Below, in pieces: positions 58,405 to 64,000 of a DNA stretch of 64,000 nt (within the stretch, counting starts at the first letter, position 1; every line of letters starts with the position of its first letter). This DNA comes from Salinicola salarius (GTDB lineage: Bacteria; Pseudomonadota; Gammaproteobacteria; Pseudomonadales; Halomonadaceae): positions 131,250 through 195,249 of the forward strand of contig NZ_PZJT01000006.1 in the NCBI RefSeq assembly GCF_003206135.1. The letters are read 5' to 3'. The notes under the pieces were generated by a model, which had not been told where the DNA came from, did not search any database, and worked only from the letters and a program-made list of their open reading frames with translations. The translations under genes were made by a program, and so were the position numbers.

Positions 58405-60186
58405 TTATTCGCCGGTGCTGTCCGGCTTCGCCTTCTGGCGCAGCCGAATATGCAGTTCGCGGAGCTGCTGGCTGCTGACTTCACCGGGGGCGTCGGTCAT
58501 CAGGTCGGCGGCGCTCTGCGTCTTGGGGAAGGCGATGACATCGCGGATGGTGCGCGAGCCGGTCATCAGCATCACCAGACGGTCGAGACCGAAGGCCAGG
58601 CCACCGTGAGGCGGCGCACCAAACTGCAGCGCGTCGAGCAGGAAGCCGAACTTCTCCTCGGCTTCTTCCTTGCCGATGCCGAGCACTTCGAAGACCGCAC
58701 GCTGCATGGCCTGGTCGTGGATACGAATCGACCCGCCCCCCAGTTCGGTGCCGTTCAGCACCATATCGTAGGCGCGCGATAGCGCCGTGGCCGGCGAGGC
58801 CTGCAGTTCTTCCGGCGAGCACGATGGCGCAGTGAACGGATGATGCAGCGCCGAAAGACGGCCGTTATCGTCCGCTTCGAACATCGGAAAATCGACGACC
58901 CACAGCGGCGCCCACTTGGAGGTGTAGAGATCGAGATCTTCGCCCAGCTTGACGCGCAGCGCGCCGATTGCCTCGTTGACGATGCGCGCCTTGTCCGCGC
59001 CGAAGAAGATGATGTCGCCATCTTCCGCCCCGACACGATCCAGCAGCTGTTCGACGATGCCTTCCATGAACTTGACGATCGGCGACTGCAGACCCTCGAG
59101 CCCCTTGGCGCGCTCGTTGACCTTGATCCAGGCCAGCCCCTTGGCCCCGTAGATACCGACGAACTTGGTGTAGTCGTCGATCTCCTTGCGCGACAGCTTG
59201 GCGCCGCCGCTGACCTTGAGCGCGGCCACGCGGCCATCTTCCGCTTTCGCCGGGCCGGAGAAGACCTTGAAGTCCACCGATTGCATCAGGTCGTCGACAT
59301 CCACCAGTTCCAGCGGAATGCGCAGATCCGGCTTGTCGGAGCCATAGCGCTGCATCGCTTCGCTGTAGGGCATGCGCGGGAACGTCGGCAACGCGACGTC
59401 CAGCACTTCCTGGAACAGCTGGCGCACCATCTGCTCGGTGGTGCCCATGATCTCCTGCTCGTCGATGAACGATGCTTCGATATCGATCTGGGTGAACTCG
59501 GGCTGACGATCCGCACGCAGGTCTTCGTCGCGGAAGCACTTGGCGATCTGATAGTAGCGGTCGAAACCGGACACCATCAGCAGCTGCTTGAACAGCTGCG
59601 GAGACTGCGGCAGTGCGAAGAAGTGACCGTCGTGAGTCCGGCTCGGCACCAGGTAGTCGCGCGCGCCTTCCGGCGTGGCGCGGGTGAGGATCGGCGTCTC
59701 GATATCGAGAAAGCCTTGCTCCTCGAGATAGGCCCGCACGCTGTGGGTGATCCGCGAACGCAGGCGCAGCTTCTCGATCATCTCCGGACGGCGCAGATCG
59801 ATGTAGCGATACTTGAGCCGGACTTCCTCGCCCACCTTGCCATGCTCGTCGAGCTGGAAAGGCGGCGTGGCGGCGGTGTTCAGGACATCGACCTGCTTGG
59901 CCAGCACTTCGATCATGCCGGTGGGCATGTTGGGGTTCTGGGTGCCTTCCGGGCGCAGCCGGATACGGCCGACGATACGCAGCACGTATTCGCTACGCGC
60001 ACGGTCGGCATTGGCGAACGCTTCTGCGGTATCGGGATCCACCACCACCTGAGCGACACCGTCTCGATCGCGCATATCGAGGAAAATGACACCGCCATGG
60101 TCGCGGCGGCGATGCACCCACCCGCATAGCGTGACTTCGTGATCGATCAATGATTCGTTCAATTGGCCGCAATAATGACTGCGCAT
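58405..60186 (-). CDS. aspS: aspartyl-tRNA synthetase
   Basis: Charges tRNA-Asp (and tRNA-Asn if the enzyme is of the non-discriminating type). 593 aa, bacterial length, with the OB-fold anticodon domain ([20 protein letters not shown]), class II motif 2 [19 protein letters not shown], the bacterial GAD insertion domain (about 285-420), and motif 3 [16 protein letters not shown]. Preceded by the FmdB-like gene 30 bp away on the same strand. Confidence 0.98.
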   Translation of the reverse strand: MRSHYCGQLNESLIDHEVTLCGWVHRRRDHGGVIFLDMRDRDGVAQVVVDPDTAEAFANADRARSEYVLRIVGRIRLRPEGTQNPNMPTGMIEVLAKQVDVLNTAATPPFQLDEHGKVGEEVRLKYRYIDLRRPEMIEKLRLRSRITHSVRAYLEEQGFLDIETPILTRATPEGARDYLVPSRTHDGHFFALPQSPQLFKQLLMVSGFDRYYQIAKCFRDEDLRADRQPEFTQIDIEASFIDEQEIMGTTEQMVRQLFQEVLDVALPTFPRMPYSEAMQRYGSDKPDLRIPLELVDVDDLMQSVDFKVFSGPAKAEDGRVAALKVSGGAKLSRKEIDDYTKFVGIYGAKGLAWIKVNERAKGLEGLQSPIVKFMEGIVEQLLDRVGAEDGDIIFFGADKARIVNEAIGALRVKLGEDLDLYTSKWAPLWVVDFPMFEADDNGRLSALHHPFTAPSCSPEELQASPATALSRAYDMVLNGTELGGGSIRIHDQAMQRAVFEVLGIGKEEAEEKFGFLLDALQFGAPPHGGLAFGLDRLVMLMTGSRTIRDVIAFPKTQSAADLMTDAPGEVSSQQLRELHIRLRQKAKPDSTGE

Positions 60187-60216
60187 GCTGGATCCTAGAT
60201 TGGTAAAGACTGTAAC

Positions 60217-60492
60217 TCAGGCTGAGGCTTTGCTGTCGCCGCTCGACTTGCTGCCGCTATCGCCTGCCGGTGCGGGGCTGGCGCTATCGCCCACGAGATT
60301 CTTCTTGCTGCCCGATTTGAAATCGGTTTCGTACCAGCCGCCCCCAGCCAGCCGGAATCCGGCTGCCGACACCAGGCGGGACAGTTCCGACCGCTCGCAG
60401 GCCGGACAGTCGGTCAGCGGCGCCGCGCTGAGCTTCTGGAGTTTTTCCAGGCGATGGCCGCAGGCCTTGCACTCATATTCGTAGATGGGCAT
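60217..60492 (-). CDS. FmdB-family zinc-ribbon protein
   Basis: 91 aa small protein with a zinc ribbon at the N-terminus: MPIYEYECKACGHRLEKLQK and DCPACERSELSRLVSA (two CxxC pairs). It ends in a disordered S/G/D/K tail. The family is named after a putative regulator of formamidase and is commonly found beside aspS in gammaproteobacteria. Function is unknown. It lies 30 bp upstream of aspS, so the two are probably co-transcribed. Confidence 0.92.
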   Translation of the reverse strand: MPIYEYECKACGHRLEKLQKLSAAPLTDCPACERSELSRLVSAAGFRLAGGGWYETDFKSGSKKNLVGDSASPAPAGDSGSKSSGDSKASA

Positions 60493-60862
60493 GGTTTCAT
60501 CACTCTATACGGGATAGCGCCGCTTCATGCTTCGGCACCGTCCTGCTATCGACGCGCCCCGTCACCGGGGCCTCTGCGCGTTGCCCTCCACCACGACCGG
60601 TGGAGGCACCGCGTTTCAAATCGCTCTTGAAGATCAGGGCTGCTTCCGCCTTTTCAAGCACGTTTTTCGGTCGATCTCGAAGGCGACCGAGGCGGCACCT
60701 GGCGTCGCGCTTTCCAAGCCGCGTTCGAAAGCCGCATAGTATAGCGCGCAGCAGCCGGTCGCGGGCAATATTACCGGCTGATAACGCCAATGTCGTCGTT
60801 CGCACGCCAGCGATGGCCATGCCATGCGATTCGAGACAGGAAAGAGACAAGGAAAAGGAAGC
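60493..60862. other. divergent intergenic region with two GC-rich hairpins
   Basis: 370 bp between the FmdB-like gene and the hydroxyacid dehydrogenase. Contains the stem CCTCCACC/GGTGGAGG (60585-60606) and, just before it, GCCCC/GGGGC (about 60556-60571). Open frames on both strands here (including 116 codons on the minus strand) show no family and no ribosome site. The hairpins may be REP-like or part of the promoter region. Confidence 0.4.
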
Positions 60863-61795
60863 ATGAAAGCCGTTCTCCTGGATGCCGCCTCACTGGGTGA
60901 CGATGTCGATCTCACCCCGATTCGCGCCCTCGTCGAGAATCTCGACGTTCATCAGCTCACCTCGCCCGAGCAGACGCGGGAGCGCCTGACCGGTGCCACG
61001 ATCGCCCTGACCAACAAGGTCGTCGTCGATGCCGAAATGATCGATGCGCTGCCGGAGCTGAAGCTGATCTGCGTACTCGCGACCGGCACCAACAATATCG
61101 ACATGGCAGCCGCCGAGCGACGGGGAATCGTCGTGCGCAATGTCTCTGCCTACGGCACGGCGAGCGTTGCGCAGCATACTCTGATGTTGATGCTGGCGCT
61201 GGCCGCCCGGCTCCCGCTTTATCAGACCGAGGTCAAGGCCGGCGCCTGGCAGCGTAGCGACATTTTCTGCCTGCTGGATCAGCGTACGCTGCAGCTCGCC
61301 GGCAAGCATCTCGTCATCGTCGGCAGCGGCGTGCTCGGCACCGCCGTGGCCAGGCTGGGCGAAGCGTTCGGCATGCGGGTCACGTTCAGCGCCCGCCCCG
61401 GCAACGAGGCCAACGATTCCCGCCCGGCGCTTGCCTCGCTGCTCGACACCGCCGATGTTCTCAGCCTGCACTGCCCGCTGACCGACGAGACGCGCGGCCT
61501 CATCGGCAGCGACGCGCTGGCCGCCATGAAGCCCGATGCGCTGCTGATCAACTGCGCTCGCGGCGGTATCATCGATGAAGCTGCCGCCCTGGCCGCCCTG
61601 CGGGATCGACGTCTTGGCGGTCTGGCCGTCGACAGCCTGCCCAGCGAGCCGCCGCGCGAGGGGCATGCGCTGCTCGACGCGCTCGCCGAGCCGCTCAATC
61701 TCATCGTGACCCCTCACAATGCCTGGATCACGCCGGAGGCGCGTCAGCGCGTCGTCGAGTTGACGGCAGACAATCTTCGCGACTGGCTGGCTTGA
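60863..61795 (+). CDS. D-2-hydroxyacid dehydrogenase (hydroxypyruvate/glycerate dehydrogenase-like)
   Basis: NAD(P)-dependent reductase of 2-ketoacids. 310 aa from the ATG at 60863 (GGAAGC just before it). NAD loop GSGVLGTAVARLGEAFG (about residues 153-170), catalytic Arg in NCARGGIIDE, Glu in LPSEPPREGH and His in TPHNAWITPEAR. The overall sequence fits HprA-type glycerate dehydrogenases (LATGTNNIDMAAAERRGI). It is 11 bp upstream of the kinase gene, forming an operon with it and possibly the nucleoside hydrolase. Confidence 0.92.
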   Translation: MKAVLLDAASLGDDVDLTPIRALVENLDVHQLTSPEQTRERLTGATIALTNKVVVDAEMIDALPELKLICVLATGTNNIDMAAAERRGIVVRNVSAYGTASVAQHTLMLMLALAARLPLYQTEVKAGAWQRSDIFCLLDQRTLQLAGKHLVIVGSGVLGTAVARLGEAFGMRVTFSARPGNEANDSRPALASLLDTADVLSLHCPLTDETRGLIGSDALAAMKPDALLINCARGGIIDEAAALAALRDRRLGGLAVDSLPSEPPREGHALLDALAEPLNLIVTPHNAWITPEARQRVVELTADNLRDWLA

Positions 61796-61806
61796 GGAGC
61801 AACGAA

Positions 61807-62751
61807 ATGGCACACGAAACACCGGCGGTCTACAACTTCGGCTCCATCAATATCGATCACGTCTACCGGGTTCCCCATCTGGTTCGGCCCGGCGAGACGC
61901 TTTCCAGCACCAGTCTGCATCAGGTCCTGGGGGGCAAGGGCGCCAATCAGTCGTTGGCACTGGCACGTGCCGGCGGGCGCGTCGTCCATTGGGGCCGCCT
62001 CGGCGAGGCCGACCGCTGGGCGCTGGCCCCGCTCATCGAGGCAGGCGTCGAGGTGAACGATGTCGAACTGGTTGCCGGAGCCAGCGGTCATGCGCTGATT
62101 CAGGTCGACGACGACGCCGAAAATGCGATCATCCTCTACCCCGGCGCCAATCACGGCTTCGAGGAGAGTCGTCTGGGCGCGCTGGTCGACGCCGCCGAAT
62201 CCGGCGGCTGGATCCTGATGCAGAACGAGTGCAACGCTGCCGAGCGGATGCTGCATCTCGCCGCGGAGCGGGGGCTTTCTATCGCCTTCAATCCCGCACC
62301 GCTCTCCTCCGATGTCACCGACCTGCCACTGGAACTCTGCCAGATCCTGTTTCTCAACCGTGGCGAGGCGGCGGCGCTGGTGGCGCAGGACGAAGACACC
62401 GATGCCGACACCCTGCTGGCAGCATTGGCGACGCGGCTGCCGGACGTCGAGATCGTGCTGACCCTGGGTAGCGAGGGCGTTTGCCATCAGTACCGCAACG
62501 AGCGGGTGACGCTGACCGCCCATCGCGTGGAGGCCGTCGACACGACCGCTGCCGGCGACACCTTCATCGGCTATTTCATGGCGGCCAGACAACGGGGCGA
62601 CGGCATTGAGCAGGCCCTTCGTCTGGCGACGACCGCATCGGCACTATGCGTCCAGCAGGCCGGCGCCGAGCCGAGCATCCCGGTTGTCGCCGTCGTCGAA
62701 GAGGCCATGACGACGCTGCCTGCCCTCACGCTCGAGCGACGAAGCGGCTGA
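61807..62751 (+). CDS. ribokinase-like sugar kinase (PfkB family)
   Basis: 314 aa PfkB-family kinase from the ATG at 61807, with a GAGGAG site. Substrate loop GGKGANQSLALARAGG and the C-terminal signature with catalytic Asp, DTTAAGDTFIGYF (about residue 247). NFGSINIDHVYRV at the N-terminus is typical of ribokinases. Next to a nucleoside hydrolase it would phosphorylate released ribose to ribose-5-phosphate; this substrate is inferred from context. Confidence 0.9.
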   Translation: MAHETPAVYNFGSINIDHVYRVPHLVRPGETLSSTSLHQVLGGKGANQSLALARAGGRVVHWGRLGEADRWALAPLIEAGVEVNDVELVAGASGHALIQVDDDAENAIILYPGANHGFEESRLGALVDAAESGGWILMQNECNAAERMLHLAAERGLSIAFNPAPLSSDVTDLPLELCQILFLNRGEAAALVAQDEDTDADTLLAALATRLPDVEIVLTLGSEGVCHQYRNERVTLTAHRVEAVDTTAAGDTFIGYFMAARQRGDGIEQALRLATTASALCVQQAGAEPSIPVVAVVEEAMTTLPALTLERRSG

Positions 62752-62834
62752 TCCACGGCCGTCGTCGATGATCATCAACCTTTCATGGCCAGCGCCTTGG
62801 CTGGCTTGCAACGAGATCGAACCCAGGAACTAGC

Positions 62835-63791
62835 ATGCCCATACCCATCATTTTCGATACCGATCCCGGTGTCGATGACGCACAAGCCATCGCCATCGCG
62901 CTGGCTCACCCCGAGATCGAGCTGCTGGGGCTGACGACGACTTTCGGCAACGTCACGATCGAGGTCGCGACCCACAATGCGCTGCTGCTCGCCGAGCTAG
63001 CCGGCCAATCGATCCCGGTCGCCCAGGGCGCGGCGGGGCCGATGGTCAAGCGCAAGAATCCGCCGCCGGGCCACATCCATGGAGACAATGGCCTGGGCAA
63101 TATCGCGCTACCCGACATCACGACCCAGGCACTGAAACAGAGCGCCGCCCAGTTCATCGTCGACCAGGTCAATGCCCGCCCTGGCGAAGTCGTTCTGGTA
63201 GCCGTCGGGCCGTTGGGGAATCTCGCCGCCGCGCTGCAGCTCGACCCCAGTCTGGTCGACAAGGTCAAGCGAGTGGTGGTGATGGGAGGTTCGATTCGAG
63301 AAGGCGGCAACGTGACGCCGGTCGCGGAAGCCAACATTTTCAATGATCCTCACGCCGCCGCCAGGGTTTTGCAGGCGGACTGGCCGCTCACGCTGGTCGG
63401 GCTGGACGCGACGCATCGCTGCGTGCTGGACCCGCAGAGCATGGCGCGGATCGTCGGAGCCCAAGGGGCGCTGGGGAAGGTGCTGGATGAAAGTTACGCC
63501 TTCTATCGTCGGTTCTACCAGCAGGCGCTGGGCATCGATGGCTGCTGCCCCCATGACAGTTGCGCGCTGGTCTGGCTGCTCCGCCCCGATCTCTTCAGCG
63601 TCGAGCGAGGCTATTTGAGCGTGGTTACCGATGGGCTGGCCGAAGGCCAGACGGTGATGGCGCCGGAGCAGCGGGAGTTCGTGGATACGCGCTGGTCGCA
63701 GGGGACGGCGGCTGAGGTCTGCCTGAACGCCAACGGCCCGGGCGTGATCGACTGGATCGTCGAAACGCTCACGACCTACCCCTCTCCCTGA
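62835..63791 (+). CDS. inosine-uridine preferring nucleoside hydrolase (RihA/RihB-like)
   Basis: Hydrolyses ribonucleosides to base and ribose. 318 aa with the calcium-binding N-terminus IIFDTDPGVDDAQAIAIAL, NGLGNIALP, VVMGGSIREGGNVTPVAEAN and the catalytic His/Asp region HDSCALVWLL. The length and signature place it in the IU-NH group. The kinase directly upstream completes a salvage pair. Confidence 0.93.
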   Translation: MPIPIIFDTDPGVDDAQAIAIALAHPEIELLGLTTTFGNVTIEVATHNALLLAELAGQSIPVAQGAAGPMVKRKNPPPGHIHGDNGLGNIALPDITTQALKQSAAQFIVDQVNARPGEVVLVAVGPLGNLAAALQLDPSLVDKVKRVVVMGGSIREGGNVTPVAEANIFNDPHAAARVLQADWPLTLVGLDATHRCVLDPQSMARIVGAQGALGKVLDESYAFYRRFYQQALGIDGCCPHDSCALVWLLRPDLFSVERGYLSVVTDGLAEGQTVMAPEQREFVDTRWSQGTAAEVCLNANGPGVIDWIVETLTTYPSP

Positions 63792-63797
63792 GGCGCG

Positions 63798-63831
63798 CTC
63801 GCCCGATCGCTATTCGCAGCGGTCGGGCGAG
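63798..63831. terminator. bidirectional hairpin between the nucleoside hydrolase and acyP
   Basis: Fourteen-base arms CTCGCCCGATCGCT and AGCGGTCGGGCGAG pair with one mismatch around a six-base loop. It sits between convergent genes, 7 bp after one stop and 17 bp from the other, followed by TTCGTTGTC. A shared terminator is the obvious role. Confidence 0.7.
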
Positions 63832-63848
63832 TTCGTTGTCATTCGGCG

Positions 63849-64000
63849 TCAGCCCGTGGTGAAGCTCGCCGGCGCCGCGAGTGTGGCTTCTTCCACGGCG
63901 ACGTCGGTCACGTCGGCCGCTGGTGAACCTTCCCACAATTGATCGATCAGCTCGGCAATGGCGACAGCCTCACCGCAGGCAACCACTTCGACCCGGCCAT
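63849..64000 (-). CDS. acylphosphatase, C-terminal part (cut by window edge)
   Basis: The minus-strand frame enters at the right edge and reads GRVEVVACGEAVAIAELIDQ, then LWEGSPAADVTDVAVEEA and PASFTTG before the stop at 63849. This is the C-terminal half of acylphosphatase (GRVEV..G....L...L..GP..A.V..V......F.). About 50 residues are visible; the N-terminal catalytic Arg loop lies outside the window. It would hydrolyse acyl phosphates in the cytosol. Confidence 0.8.
   Translation of the reverse strand, partial: GRVEVVACGEAVAIAELIDQLWEGSPAADVTDVAVEEATLAAPASFTTG

Noticed and set aside
60500-60850. 116-codon minus-strand frame beside the FmdB-like gene
   Set aside because: Covers two hairpins, lacks a ribosome site and has no recognisable domain.

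Overview
The window reads as chromosome of a halophilic gammaproteobacterium, most likely a member of the Halomonadaceae (Halomonas, Chromohalobacter, Salinicola and relatives). The support is a complete ectoine operon (ectABC), a cytochrome bo3 operon (cyoABCDE), a high-GC background, and gammaproteobacterial core clusters: ruvCAB-ybgC-tolQRAB-pal-cpoB, tamAB and ubiG-mupP-yciK. The genus cannot be fixed from sequence reading alone. No tRNA, rRNA, CRISPR array or intact transposase was seen.

Layout. 1-9 kb: metH (minus strand, running off the left edge), divergent from nfuA behind a probable IscR site. Then an orphan TAXI-type binding protein, a chromosomal KfrA-like coiled-coil DNA-binding protein with a palindromic operator candidate, sufE, and a zur-hisI-yidD operon. 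9-13.8 kb: cyoABCDE. 13.8-22.4 kb: a patchwork metal-resistance island with remnants of an IS3-type transposase, a truncated RcnR/CsoR-type repressor, a CDF exporter, fragments of a sensor kinase and a ZIP transporter, a Zn/Cd/Pb P1B-ATPase under a MerR-type promoter, a probable second Lnt, and an AT-rich M23 peptidase. 22.4-27.5 kb: ectABC, gorA and a beta-carbonic anhydrase.

27.7-36.8 kb: a five-gene dipeptide ABC importer, a HypT-like LysR regulator and an Xaa-Pro dipeptidase form a coherent peptide-use locus, followed by a YheT-type hydrolase. 36.8-44.6 kb: msrA, then tamB, tamA and a membrane-anchored coiled-coil protein in one operon. 44.9-47.8 kb: two notable degenerate enzymes, an Fe/Mn-superoxide-dismutase homologue lacking all four metal ligands and, beside galU, a UDP-glucose-dehydrogenase homologue lacking its catalytic cysteine and its GxGxxG loop. 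48-60.5 kb: ubiG-mupP convergent with a long minus-strand run (fmdB-like, aspS, ruvCAB, ybgC, tolQRAB, pal, cpoB, yciK). 60.8-64 kb: a hydroxyacid dehydrogenase, a ribokinase-like kinase and a nucleoside hydrolase, ending at a partial acylphosphatase.

Together the genes cover Fe-S assembly and zinc control, quinol respiration, osmoprotection, thiol and methionine repair, peptide and nucleoside scavenging, and outer-membrane assembly and integrity. The strongest leads for new biology are the two pseudoenzyme candidates, the coiled-coil partner of tamAB, and the envelope enzymes embedded in the metal island.
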